A stretch of 64,000 bases of DNA from NCBI GenBank assembly GCA_016490735.1, contig JAEMWC010000458.1, positions 617,067 to 681,066 on the forward strand, written 5' to 3'. Shown here piece after piece: positions 33,030-44,589 of the stretch (positions are counted from its first letter, which is position 1; every line of letters starts with the position of its first letter). The stretch is from Pachyseris speciosa (lineage: Eukaryota; Cnidaria; Anthozoa; Scleractinia; Pachyseridae). The position numbers were made by a program, and so were the translations under genes. The notes under the pieces were generated by a model that did no database searches, was not told the DNA's origin, and was given only the letters and a program-made list of their open reading frames with translations.

Positions 33030-33797
33030 TTAGTAATTTCCCGGAGGAGCATGCCGCCGGACGCAGCTATCTCATTTTCAAAACTCATTGAAAGTTGTTG
33101 GCTTCCATAGGAGTAAAACTTTGAGGCGTCTGATCTTCTTTGTATAGTTTGTTTTGCAGTTTTGCTTCTGTCACATTACAGTATAGCATACTAAGTTGAT
33201 CTCCCTGGCGGTATCAGTCACTGAAGTTCTATATCCGTGACGAAAACTCGGACACAAAAATTGCGGTATTTCCTTCTCCGAAGATCGAACGAGTCCGCCA
33301 ATGTATTCAAAAAAATGCGCAAGAAGTTCATACTTCGAGATTTCAATCACACGTGCAATTAGCAATACGCCGAACACACAATGTATTGAATAAATTTAGA
33401 ATAAATTTGGAAAGTAAACCTTTCTCACGAATATTCCGTGTATCGTCGGAATAAGTCGCACGGTTCATACGTAATTACGTAATTACATACGTAATGAGTG
33501 TAAGTGCCCTGCGCGGCCTTAAGAAATGTAGAAGACTGTAAATAAATTTGTGCTAGGCAACGCGTTGGAAAAGGTGTCGGTTTGTGCAACCGCCACAATC
33601 TGTATCGCACAGATCACACATAAAAAATTATAAACAACGCACAGCTGATTAACAAGAGACGACTTGGCTTCCTTTGGCCTTAAGTCTTGCTCTAACTTTC
33701 TACTGACAAAAACTGGCTGCACAGTACGGCAAACCTTATGACTAAGATCGCGCAAATGCCCCGAACAGCATTGGCAAAAAAAATCTTACGGTACTAT

Positions 33798-34205
33798 TGT
33801 TATTTTTTATTTTTATTTTATTAGCTTCGCCAGAGACCTGGCAGGGACACTACAACAGCGTGCGCCAATTACTGTAGGCCCGTAACTGCAAATCCCTTCC
33901 CCGTAACCATATTCTAGTAGAGATAGACCACCACACCGGGGACTACGTCCCCTACTCTTTTCGAACAGTGCGTGGGTTCTTTAACGTCCCACAGAATCAA
34001 TTATGAAGAATTGTGAGACGGGGCCTACAGTTTATCGTCCTTATCCGAGAAGACTAGAAAGTCTATCCATTTGCAGATATCATTACAAAGGCAGCACTTT
34101 CTCCTCAATTATTTAAGGACCCTGAGTGTTGGTCCGGCCGGGATGTGAACCCGCGACCTCCCGCACGGTAGTCCGATGCTCTACCACTGAGCTAACCGGT
34201 CGGCG
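33798..34205 (-). mobile_element. tRNA-derived SINE, about 400 bp
   Basis: The minus strand begins with a clear tRNA head: A-box TTAGCTCAGTGGTAGAGC and B-box GGGTTCACATCC, with acceptor-stem-like GACCGG and CCGGCCGG. The body has CTTCTCGGATAAGGACG and GACGTTAAAGAACCCACGC, which looks like one of the deeply conserved SINE central domains (Nin-DC type is my guess). The 3' tail is AT-rich (TAAAATAAAAATAAAA). Confidence 0.82.
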
Positions 34206-34505
34206 GTCGACTATGGTGGTATCTCTTTCCGTTACTGACGTTCGCTGATGGACCTGGACTGTCTCGAAGAGAAAAATTAGAAGTGATAGATTCAATAAGG
34301 CCCCTAGGGCAATCGAGACCACTTAAAATAAAGCAGAATTTGTCACATTCTGCATTAAGGCCTCTGCTGTAGAAGACGACACATAAGCGCGACGTAACAT
34401 TGTCTTTAACAGAGTCCTTGTAACGTTTATCAGTATGACTCTTAAAATGCAAGAGTAAACCAGTGTTTGCTGCCTTTCTGTAGACTTGAGTCTAAAGTTT
34501 TATTC

Positions 34506-35157
34506 CGTTCTTTAAGAGATCAACGCCGATGAAAGGGATCTTACCATTCTTAGGAGGTCAACAACTGTAATAAATTGTTACCGACTCCTAAAAGACGAAA
34601 CAAGCAAGCAGCCAGGAAGGCTTGAGCTTGACACGCCATTACCGGATCAGCAGCAAACCGAGTGATATATAAGTAATTTTTGACCTGTTTTGAACAGCCC
34701 ATTTTATGTGAAGCATGCTAGCGGAAAGGTAATTACGATTTTAATTAATAAAGGTATCCGTTTTCTGTCTCTATTTGCGTGCTGTATGATTGCCGTTCCC
34801 TTGAAATAACTGCCGACACTCGATTTTCATTTCGTTCTTTAAGAGATCAACGCCGATGAAAGGGATCTTACCATTCTTAGGAGGTCAACAACTGTAAGAA
34901 ATTGTTACTAACTCTTAAAAGACGAAACAAGCAAGCAGCCAGGAAGGCTTGAGCTTGACACGCCATTACCGGATCAGCAGCAAACCGAGTGATATATAAG
35001 TAATTTTTGACCTGTTTTGAACAGCCCATTTTTATGTGAAGCATGCTAGCGGAAAGGTAATTACGATTTTAATTAATAAAGGTATCCGTTTTCTGTCTCT
35101 ATTTGCGTGCTGTATGATTGCCGTTCCCTTGAAATAACTGCCGACACTCGATTTCAA
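34506..35157. repeat. Tandem direct repeat, 2 x 327 bp
   Basis: The sequence beginning CGTTCTTTAAGAGATCAACG occurs at 34506 and again at 34833, and the whole 327-bp unit is nearly identical. Each unit holds an imperfect hairpin (CTTAGGAGGTCAACAA with TTGTTACCGACTCCTAAAAG). Changes at that hairpin (GTTACCGACTCCT against GTTACTAACTCTT) are among the few differences. No coding frame is seen. Confidence 0.8.
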
Positions 35158-35275
35158 TTGCAAAAACTCCATTTGGCAATATAGAAAAATTTGAGAAATA
35201 TGAATGTTTTAATGTTTGATTTTGGCTTCCTGATTTCGGATCAGACCACCTTCAAATGCACGAAATACAGTCTTA

Positions 35276-35595
35276 AGCGCCGGCTGAACGATCAAACAAT
35301 TTCGTCCAACATCATGTTCCCTAAACACAATGTCAGATGTCTATGAGTAAAATGGACAAGCAATGTTTGACCAAAAAAGTGACAAGTGAGTTTGAAAAAT
35401 GGTCGCTGAAATTACAACGTTATCTGTTTGAATTTGTTGCTTTTTCCTTCTCACACCAGCCCTGTTGGCAGACGTGGCTAACCGATCAAACCGACAAACC
35501 AACGTCACGCGAAATGTTGGAAAACCCTTTTGAAGTTCAAACACATTGTTCCAACACAATGTTGCACGAAAATGTTTGACCGTTCAACGGGGGCC
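35276..35595. mobile_element. MITE, 320 bp, TTA duplication
   Basis: The left end GGCTGAACGATCAAACA mirrors the right end TGTTTGACCGTTCAAC, with further inverted similarity (CAACAT and ATGTTG) inside. TTA flanks both ends (35273-35275 and 35596-35598). The left flank resembles the left flank of the MITE at 32633 (ACCTTC, GCAC, AAATA, then AGTCTTA). Confidence 0.65.
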
Positions 35596-35842
35596 TTATA
35601 ATTTCAAAATTTCCGCCGATGCCGGGCTGTTTAACGAACCGGTGTCAAGATGGGAAACTCCGGGTAGCTAAAACTATTGTCATTAGTGACTCGATCGTCC
35701 TTCACAGTAGAATAAGAGCTAACTGAGCGAGCGCGGCAGGCAAGGAGAAACATAACTAGGAATAAATATGGGGAAGCTTGGAAAAGTCTCCAATCAATCG
35801 CCGTGAGGACTCTTTGGGGGCAGAGAGCAGCGCGCGTGCTAA

Positions 35843-36246
35843 GGCCCGGTTTAAACGTCGAACTTCTCATGAGCCGAATCTAATGCTATAAAGTTTGTTT
35901 GTTCTCAGCAGCTGGACTAATACATGAGAAAACTCGCACCGACGCGAGTTTCATACCGGGGTGAAGTTCATACCGGGGTGAGGTTCATACCGGGGCGACT
36001 TTTGCCCCGGCGGGAGTTCACTCCGGATCCCTCTCGCAGCTCTGTATTCGTTTACATGATACCACTGAAAAATGTCAAGTCGCACCGGCGCGAGTTCACT
36101 CCGGTTCCTGCACCGGAGCGAGAAGTTTCGTTCCGGCGCAAAATCTGGCGACGGTATCATGTAACCGAATACAGAGATAGAGCTAGGAGGAACCGGAGTG
36201 AACTCGCGCTGGGGCGAAAGTGGCCCCGGTATCATGTAAATACCCC
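35843..36246. repeat. Lone MITE end followed by a GC-rich foldback
   Basis: A lone TIR-like end (GGCCCGGTTTAAACGTCGAA, then CATGAGCCGAA) sits at 35843-35885. From 35935 a foldback region has the phrase ATACCGGGG three times in about 50 bases. Next come two long arms: GTTCACTCCGG with CTCTGTATTCGTTTACATGA, and its complement near 36150-36200. The arms surround a centre of CCGGCGCGAG-like words. Both halves could pair into one long hairpin. Confidence 0.6.
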
Positions 36247-36731
36247 ATGAATTTGGCGACGTTGACTTTCCGAAAGCCTTTTTAATGCAGCGGAAACAAA
36301 TGGGTTTACATAAAATGCGCGTTTACCCGCAACGCTGTCGCTAATTACGAAAACATTGGGGAAGTCCGAACACAATAGTATTCAAGTGAGAACGCAGAAG
36401 TACTCAAGTTCCCCTACATAATGTTCCATCAAAACTCAAGGGAAAAGACAAGAAACATTCTCAGTTTCATCTGTGCCTTTGCAAACATGCTCAGTATGGA
36501 AGTCTTGCAGTTAAGCAGTGATCTTTCAGTTCTGTTATGTACTTAAACGAGCAAAGAAAAATATAATTCTTTTGCATAATACAAGATCGTCTTTACAGAT
36601 GTTTATTGCTGTGCATTGACCTTCCTTGAATACTGCCTTAAGGGTGGGCCAAACTCGACTGCTTCATCCCCTACCCCTTTTTTCGCACATATCTTGCTCT
36701 TTTGTTCGATATCATGGGTTGGGAGCATTAA

Positions 36732-37375
36732 GGGGGACTAACTTAACTACAGACTAAGCGTTGTTGCCAAGGGTTTTTTGCGGACTGTATTTGTAAAACA
36801 CAGTTTTTCGGTGTTTTGCCGCTGTGTTGGTGAAACGTGCGAAGAGGTGAACATGTAAAATTAATAAATTGCTATTGCGCATGCGTAACTTGCCCCAGGC
36901 GCCAATCGCGCCAATCCCTAAAACTTGGAGAAAATTATGTGAAGTTCTGATTTTTTTTGCCAATCGGAGATATTACAGCCTTCTTTACAAGCCTACGTAA
37001 GCAATTGTTGTTAACGTACATAACTGCAATGATAATGACAAAATGGTATGAATTTGCGTGCTTATGACGTCATAAATCTCACAAAAATGCGAATTTCCAA
37101 AAATCGATACGTAGAGTTTTGCACCTTGGCGATTGTTAACCATTGGCACCATTTTCGATATCCAGAAGTGTACGCCACTCAAGTTTTAGGCCTTTTTCTG
37201 TTCTGGTCACGTGACTTACCAAATATGGTTGTGACTCGAAAATCTTGTAAACCTTTTTGATTGTAAAAACATAGCTAGACAGCTTGCCTGTGCAAGTTAG
37301 GGTTTCTAAGATATGAGCGTTGGGAACTTTCCATAGCAACAATGTTAGCTCATTTTGTAGTTAAGTTAGTCCCCC
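36732..37375. mobile_element. piggyBac-type MITE, 644 bp, TTAA duplication
   Basis: Perfect 19-bp TIRs GGGGGACTAACTTAACTAC (36732-36750, and inverted at 37357-37375) are flanked by TTAA on both sides (36728-36731 and 37376-37379). A TTAA duplication is the known mark of piggyBac elements. No transposase is encoded. Confidence 0.75.
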
Positions 37376-37379
37376 TTAA

Positions 37380-37872
37380 CGTTTGATGTTATCATTATGT
37401 CCACCGCGGCCAGTGGTGAATTGAGGATTTCATTGCACGTTTACAATATTTTAAGTCTTTATCCATTCTGTTTCTGTCAAATGGTAACTCGAGACTCGAG
37501 ATGTTTGGAAAGAAAATAGTAGACAGAAATAGTTTGCGAGACACTTACAACTAAACCTTGTCAAGAAAAGTTTCAGAAACCACTAATTAATAGAAATAAC
37601 GGGAGTTGCCTCACTTCGACCAAAAATTTATATTTTGCGGCAGGCAAGAATTACGCAACTAAAACGAGGTACATAACTCACAGCGTCGGTTCTGTATCAG
37701 TTTTCTGTTTACTTTATTTTGGAGTAGACACAACTTTGAACTTTGTCTTCATTTAATCATCTATTTTACCTCACCTGTGTGTTGTTTTTCACTTTTTCTT
37801 TTATTGATGTTTGGTATCTTTGAAAGTTATACTAAAACAAGTACTCTTCATAGGCTCAATCAATGAATATTT
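37380..37872. other. Gene-free stretch
   Basis: No feature recognised apart from general AT-richness. Confidence 0.5.
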
Positions 37873-38298
37873 AACAACTATTCACCGAAGTGGAGGTAGC
37901 TAGTGGATGACATTTACCGATCCGCGTATATGCTTAAACAGTGAGATAATATACACCACAAAAAATGATTTTAATTCATATATTCCAGCAACGATTGCAA
38001 TATTTTCCGCGCGCAAAGGACTGAAACAATGAGCCGCCCGTTTTCTCGCTGACAGATCAAATTTCTGATGACATTTGTTTAGTTTTGGTGGCGACATTTC
38101 TTCAAATGGAGTTGTAAACTCTCTTCAAATGGAGTTGCAAACTCTCTCTGTATTTGAAACCATTCTGTAAAAAAGATCATTCAACTTTGGTTTTCAAATG
38201 AAGAAGTGAGGTTACGCAAGATTAATTTATATTTGTAAACAAAACCCTTCTCACTGGTTTTTATCGATAAACTCCGGGTTAAAAACATAAACCATTAC

Positions 38299-38410
38299 CT
38301 TTAAACATGGCGAAACAAAATTTAGTCGCTTTCTTTGTGTTTTCAGGGACTGTTTCGTCGTTAATTTGGATAATTTCTTCGCTTGTCACGGATGCAAACC
38401 GGGACGCCAT
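38299..38410 (-). pseudogene. First exon of a DUF3504/Crypton-like recombinase, isolated
   Basis: From ATG at 38410 the exon reads MASRFASVTSEEIIQINDET, then VPENTKKATKFCFAMFK, and ends one base into the next codon before a GTAATGG donor. The exon 1 of the gene at 1-806 reads MATSSRF, then VPEKTRQATKYGMKIFN, and ends at the same codon phase. The pattern M-x-SRF, a short acidic stretch, then P-E-x-T-x-x-A-T-K is shared. No exon 2 (EWF motif) was found downstream, so it is an orphan. The frame is open upstream without matching sequence, so the start rests on homology. Confidence 0.62.
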
Positions 38411-38949
38411 TTTTTCGAAATTCACACGAGGGAGCACAAAACTCGCGAGTTGCTCGGAGGTAAATAGCAAAGGATATTCTGAGTTTGACAAGCCAATCAG
38501 AGCGGGCCTTCAACGCTATCCACTGTTTTAGTATATGCTAATATTAATTATCATTCGATACTTTTTTCCTTCCTTTTCATTGGCACAGAGCTTACTACGT
38601 GACGTACAAATAACTGCCTACAAATAATGGCTGCTCGTGCTCAGTATCGTCCTACTGTGATTTTGCTGCAAATAATATTCTTCTCATGCGTAGTTGTGTC
38701 CACGCGTCCAAGCTCTTCAGATTCAGTGAAAAATCGCAAGTCGTTCCACGCTTCCCGAAAATAAGTACGAAAACCAAGCTCGGTGATCGAATGATAAAAA
38801 TATTATTGAACTCAGTTTTCGCAAAATATCGTGATTTCCCAGTGTGCGTGCGAGATTTTAAAATTTCCGATCGCTTGTCGGTATATTGTCACATAAAGTA
38901 ATGTTTTGGTCCGCTAGTTATTCAGCCTGTGTGGTATATACTAATATAA

Positions 38950-39050
38950 AACAATTATTCACCTCAGTGTCGGTGAAAGTGGTGGATACTTACCTTAAGC
39001 GGCTCGGCAAATATCCACCACTATTCACCTCCACTTCGGTGAATAATTGT
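38950..39050. repeat. Hairpin ACAATTATTCACC...GGTGAATAATTGT
   Basis: The arms pair through ACAATTATTCACC and further through AGTGGTGGATA against TATCCACCACT. It lies upstream of the orphan recombinase exon, as the hairpin at 1227-1332 does for the gene at 1-806. Confidence 0.75.
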
Positions 39051-39248
39051 CAATTATTATTCAACACATTATGACAATGTCCAAATATGGTCATAGCGCC
39101 CTCAATATTCGTAGCGCGCACTCAACAAATATATGCAATATACGTAATTTTCTGCGTCGCGGAGAAACTGGCAGATTTTTCAGCTTTTTTGTAATAAACA
39201 TGTAGAGAATTGTTAATTGTGCTTTGTCATTAATGTGGTGAATAATAA

Positions 39249-39362
39249 AACAATTATGCTGCTCAATCTTGCGGAATATCGCCTGATTTTAGCCCACTTT
39301 TCCTACGGCCTCGTCGACTAAGTATCAGACGATATTCCACGCGATTTCGCAGGATAATTGTT
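39249..39362. repeat. Hairpin AACAATTAT...ATAATTGTT, solitary
   Basis: Arms of about 50 bases pair, including GGAATATCG with CGATATTCC, around an apex containing GGCC. It is followed by AAATAG, exactly like the hairpin at 1227-1332, and preceded by TAA as there. No recombinase sequence directly adjoins it. Confidence 0.72.
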
Positions 39363-40151
39363 AAATAGTTGTTGTTGATGAAGGTCAAAGAACAAACAGT
39401 GGAACTCCCAACCCCTACCCCCCTCCATACAAATTGGGGATTTTGTTAGACGTGTCATTTTAGGCTTCGCCCGAGGGTATTCCAAAACTGAATGTCTGCA
39501 GAATGTTTTTCACATTTTGGCGAGTTTCTGGATTTAAATGCCCTGTGGTTTGAGCCTGAGATTTGATGCGCAGTACTACTTCCATTGCTAGTTGGTAGCA
39601 ATTTCCCACCATGTTGACTTTCTCTATCAAGAGTGACTAATCATGCTAAGCCTTTCAAAGTATTTATTACAGTTCAACATATGTTTTGGAATTAATTTTA
39701 TTACAGGCTGTCCTTTGGCTCATTACTTGAGAAAAAAAAATGCCTTAATCGGCTACACTCAGACTGCTCAAATGTGAACATCCACTTTTGGCTCATGAAG
39801 GCAAACTCGGTAGATATTCGCCGAGTACTGATGTGAATGGGATTACAAATTATTTCCAGTAAGATTCCTTAGCACAACAGAGAAATGGAAGGAAGAGTGA
39901 CACACAAAACCAAAATGTCCCGCCACATTTTTGTTTGTTTGTTTGATTGTTTTTGTTTTTTTTTCCCGGTATGTGACGAATCTATATGAACAATATCGGC
40001 AAACTTAACAACGAAGGAACCAAACTTGACTTGCTCTTCACGAATTCGGAGAGAAGTAGAAAATACCAAAAAGCGACAACATAAGTATCCCGTATGGGAA
40101 AAGGGTCCCATATCAGCTTATGTACGGAAACATCGGATGCAGCTGCTGATT
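39363..40151. other. Gene-free stretch
   Basis: No gene recognised. A T-rich run with TTTG repeats lies at 39926-39962. Confidence 0.5.
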
Positions 40152-41265
40152 TACCGTATTTCCTCGAATAAGCTTACGGGCACTTATTTAAAATTTCGGC
40201 TATAAAAGTTGGAGGGCGGGGGGGGGGTATTCTAAGGGGGCGCTTATTACCTTTTTCTTTCAACGAACTGAAACTTTATTTTGAATCATGCACATCAAAG
40301 AATTCTAAAAGCACATTGATGTGGAAATAACTGGAAGCGACTTAACGGACAATAAACTGTTTTTTCTACATGTACTGATGCCGGTGTAGTTGAAAATAGT
40401 GAAAATAGGAACAGGTTTTCCTTGTATATCCCTACCATTCAAGAAAGGAACGGGGAGGGGAGGAGGCGCTTATTCGAGAGAAGCGCTTACTTATTAGGGA
40501 GCTTTAGCAATGAGGACGGCAACGGCAACGAGAACGCCACAAAACAACGGGTTTAATTAGCAAAAACAATCGCTCTGCACGTGCGTTTTACATTTGGGTA
40601 CATTTCTTTGCCGTCCATTGCAAAACAACAACGTGAAATGACTAAATTTATGTTTTTTCGGGAACGTGAGCGCGTGACTGGAAAGTTTTCTTTCTTTTTC
40701 CTTACTTTGACGTCGTTCATAAAAAATTAGTCCCTGAATAGTTCGCCAGTATTTTCCAAGTTAAACAAATTGGAATAATAGCGAAAGCGTTACAAAAACG
40801 AGAAGTTAGACTTTCGCTGCCGTCGCCGTCGTCGTTGCTAAAGCTCCCTAATGAGGACGGCAACGGCAACGAGAACGCCACAAAACAATGGGTTTAATTA
40901 GCTAAAACAATCGCTGCGCACGTGCGTTTTACATTTTCTTTGCCGTAAAACAGCAACGGGAAATGACCAAAGTTTAGGTTTTTTTCTTGAACGTGAGCGC
41001 ATAACGGTAATTTTTTTCATTCTTTTTCCTTATTTTAACGCCGTTCGTAGTACATGTAATATAGTCCCTGATGAGTTGTGCAGCATTTTCCAAGTTAAAC
41101 AAATTGAGTTAGAAAAAGGAAAAGTTAGATTTTGAAACAACGTTTTCGTTGCCGTCGCCGTGGTCGCTGCTAAAGCTCCCTGATCATTTTGGCCGAGGGG
41201 GTAGGGCGCTTATTCGGGGGAGGGTGCTTATTAGAGCGTGGGCTCTTACTCGAGGAAATACGGTA
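40152..41265. mobile_element. TIR element TACCGTATTTCCTCGA, split by another MITE
   Basis: The left end TACCGTATTTCCTCGAATAA mirrors the right end CTCGAGGAAATACGGTA. GCGCTTATT words recur inside both flanks. It is a relative of the element at 4752-5667. A dimer of a second MITE interrupts it at 40495-41182. Confidence 0.65.
40495..41182. mobile_element. Tandem dimer of a MITE with AGGGAGCTTTAGCA ends
   Basis: The left end TAGGGAGCTTTAGCAATGAG mirrors GTTGCTAAAGCTCCCTA at 40834-40850. A second copy follows at once from ATGAGGACGGCAACGG and ends GCTGCTAAAGCTCCCT near 41180. The two units thus share one middle end. CGTCGCCGTC-type subterminal repeats are inverted within each unit. Confidence 0.72.
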
Positions 41266-41435
41266 TTTGAAGATTATGAACAAAAACTAATGACTTGTCA
41301 AAAAAATTGCTATAATTCATTACCAATAAGTCGTCAATACTAGCATCTAAAATTCATGGAATGACAACTCATACCATTCAATAAACGACTTTATAAATCG
41401 TGCGACTCGAAATTAGTTAATACTGCCGGAACCAA

Positions 41436-41875
41436 TTGGAAGTTTTCATGACAGAGGCTAAATACTTGTTGCTAAACAAATTTGTCAAATGTCCCGAAAT
41501 GTCCAATGCCGCCTTCATGCATTTCCTCAAGTTCAGTCTCATACAGTCCTTATCGCTTTGGAGGCGTGATCAGGAGATGCACTTACAGGTATGTCAGCCC
41601 TGTATTGTTATCAAAAACACCTTTGGGCAGTTCCCTCAGCTGGTTGGCAGTCAACTTCCTACAAACGAAAAAATAATAAATCAGCTTTCACTTTCTCTGT
41701 TTGACGGCACGGTGATAAATTATTGGCTTAGTAAATCATTAGCAATTTCACAGTCTCTTTTAAATGACTGCCTGTGTGTTAGCTAAAGACAATGGTTGTC
41801 AATCGCACTTCTGGTTCCCGTTAGTTTACTAAACAAGGCATATAGTATATGATACGTGGTATATCAATCCTTAGT
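41436..41875 (-). repeat. Diverged LRR exon unit
   Basis: Besides the exon, intron words of the 393-bp unit recur here in the same order: TTTGTCAAA upstream, GCACTTAC at the donor, ACAAACGAA at the acceptor, then TTTCACTTT, TGGTTCC, GTTAGTTT and GGCATATA. The unit is clearly older than those at 9.9 and 20.6 kb. Confidence 0.72.
41587..41658 (-). CDS. LRR exon (24 codons), diverged
   Basis: A 72-bp exon lies between an AG acceptor (41660-41659) and a GTAAGTGC donor (41586 down). It is phase 1 at both ends and encodes KLTANQLRELPKGVFDNN then TGLTYL. It shares the NQLxELPxGVFDxN core with the exons at 10 and 20-21 kb. It is the most 5' exon of this gene visible in the window, 20 kb upstream of the next exon in transcript order. 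Confidence 0.78.
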
Positions 41876-44211
41876 TGGCAGAGGATGATAACCCTGAATC
41901 TCATAGGATTGTTGCTCTTTTATGTGTATTGCTATTGCCGTTTTATTTAATTCTACGCGACCTGAAATATAGTATCACGAAAGATAGCTATTGCTTCATG
42001 ATGTACACTAACAGGGCACCGGCTAACAACTGAACAGCATTTAGGTTGACAGGAAATGTAACCTAGTTCTGCTTTTCTTGTCAGACCGAACTTTGTATTT
42101 CATGATTACCTGCTTTTGTCACCCTGAGGTTAGTAAAACAAAATTTTACACCCAATCGACAAGTCAATACAACAACTAATCACAATTTAAAGTGATCTTA
42201 TTCAATAGAAAATGAACCCGTAACCTCGCGATACCGGTAGTGGGAAATGTTGGCGAGAAACGTGGTCAAGTAAACAATGGTTGTTGTCTACTGAATTTAA
42301 AGTAATAACACAATCGGTGACGCTGCCTCAAATCATTTTTTTAAAGCCTCTCTGGTGACCAAAGCGAGAGAAAGAAAAGGACACGAAAGTTTATGCGGAA
42401 AACTGGTATTTTGTCTCTAATATCCCACCACTTAAATAGGGTGCCTTTATTTGGTTCTAAATCCTAGAATAAACAGTAAGGAAAAAAGCCACTTCTTAGA
42501 CTGACACAGATTTGTACTTCAAAGCGAAACTTAAGACTGGAAACTCACCGACAGAGTAATTTGTTCAGGCCCTAAAATAGTCTCAAACGATTTCACGCCT
42601 CTCACTTGTTCTACAAAAAAGCGCCGGAAACTTAAGGAATGTTTCTTTTTGACTAAAAGATCTTAAAAAGTAAAAAAAAAAACCGAACGTTTTCCGCACT
42701 AAGCCATCTTCAGGATCAAGATAGAAGCAACCCAGTAAAGTGCCCAGAAATGATCAAATTTTAAATATATGTTTTAACACCGAATTCGGTCAATCATCAT
42801 GAGCCAGACTGCTTGGGACACAAAAAACAATCACGCTAAAGAATAGATCTGGTCACTAACACAACTTTTCCCTAACCCTCCTAAAAATAAAAACGTAATG
42901 TTGATCAACTGAAGCATTTGACGATGTACAATAGTTTCATTCGCTATCAACATTCTCCAGTGGGAGGAGGGGGGGGGTACAAATATGAAGAAACTTATTA
43001 TGGGTAATTGCATATGACCATATTTAGACAAAGGTGTATTCTGTGTGCGCATTGGGCAAAAAGTCCCGAGACAATTTTCCTGGATTATTTATTATCCGCT
43101 AAATCTTGGTATACCGATATCAGAGCTTCAGAGGGGATTCCGCAAGCTGAACAGTTATAAGCCTTGGAAAGATCACGGTTTTTTTTCTACTAACTTAGAA
43201 GACAATTCTGTCATACTTTTCCTATATCAAAGCCAAAGCATGGATACATGGATGGTAGTTTTGTTCAAAAATTTACAATTCTTGTTCTTCACAAAAGCCG
43301 TGCATCTAGGTAAGAAGGCAAAGGTAAAATACATTATTTACAGCTAAAATAGAATCAATGTTTAATTTATACAATATTAAAAACGGATGGATGGATGGAT
43401 GGATGGATGGATCAGTTTCGCCTAAAGTTGCGATTATTTAGTTCAAGCTATTCCAATTCGATCGTTCTTTCGTTCGTTTCTGCTTGTGTTCATGCATGCT
43501 TGTGGACTCGAGGTTGGTTAAAGGCGCTTTCAAGAACCCTGAAAAGCTTTCCTTCCCATCCTGAACTAGCTTCACTCACTGACCGTGACTGGACACAAAC
43601 TTATATAAACGAGGCTTAATATTTAGCCTTAGCAACATTCAGGTATCAGGTGCGTTGAAAGGTGTCTCCAGAAATAAGATCACAAGTTATTGAACAAATG
43701 AAATAAATTTCAGTTAATTAACAACTCTTGTTCTATTGTGAGCTTGGAGCTTTGCTGAAACACCCATCACTGACCTCATATTGACCTCACGTGAGAATCC
43801 AAGCTTTTGCTCACTCATTTTATTTTAATTATCGTTATTCTTATTCTTTTTATTTGCTAATAACAATACAATTTGCTAAGTGGAACCCTCCAACATCTGA
43901 GATAGTGTTATCAAGAACCCAATAGTACACTTATGTTGGGTCTTGCATTTGGATTCTGTGCAGCAACCTAAGAGGTTAAGCGAGATATCTGCGTTGATTC
44001 TAATAAGTAAGGTATTCGCTGGATGCAGCAGTAGTGTAGTAATCTAAGAGAAACTGCGTATTTCTTTAAGGTTGCGTTGTGTACACTTGACTTTACTTAC
44101 TTTTGTTTGCGAACATTATACATTAGGACTTATAATTGCTTCAATGAACAAATTCTACATAGGAACAATACTTTTGGTACCAATGAGATACGAAAAAAAG
44201 AAAAAAAGGGA

Positions 44212-44242
<31 letters not shown>

Positions 44243-44589
44243 CTATTAATAATATTTATCATTCTGGTTCCGAACTGGAGGCTGGTTAAGTTATGTCACT
44301 GGTTTTTGATCAAACTAAGAAATACTAGATTTAAGTTCTTCATCTATCACTCTTTATATACATGTACATTACTATAAATGATTTCTTATATAGACTACTA
44401 TGCATGATTCTTTATATGGGTTACTATTCCAATCAACATTTACTGGTTCATCAGCTCCAGTGTAGTACTGGATATTTATTTTTTGATTTTTGAATTATTA
44501 GTTTCGTTTATAGAGTTCCGTTCTATGTAAGTAATGTTTAAGCTGGCCAAATAAACACGGAAATGGGGATGAAGTGCTCCTCTCGTCAC
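41876..44589. other. Gene-free stretch with two microsatellites
   Basis: No gene is recognised. If the LRR gene extends upstream this is intron or 5' flank. A (GGAT)n run lies at 43385-43412 and an (AAT)n run at 44213-44240. Confidence 0.5.

Larger units (their letters stand above)
37873..39050. mobile_element. TIR element carrying a DUF3504-type first exon and a terminal hairpin
   Basis: The left end CTATTCACCGAAGTGGAGGT mirrors the right end ACCTCCACTTCGGTGAATA, and the match goes on through GTGGATG-like sequence. The right end is itself a full hairpin (38950-39050); the left end holds only one arm. A minus-strand exon 1 of the recombinase type lies inside, but no later recombinase exons were found, so the element appears internally deleted. 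Confidence 0.65.

Noticed and set aside
34130..34205. Possible functional tRNA gene on the minus strand
   Set aside because: The tRNA-like head continues directly into a SINE body and A-rich tail, so it is a SINE promoter rather than a tRNA gene.
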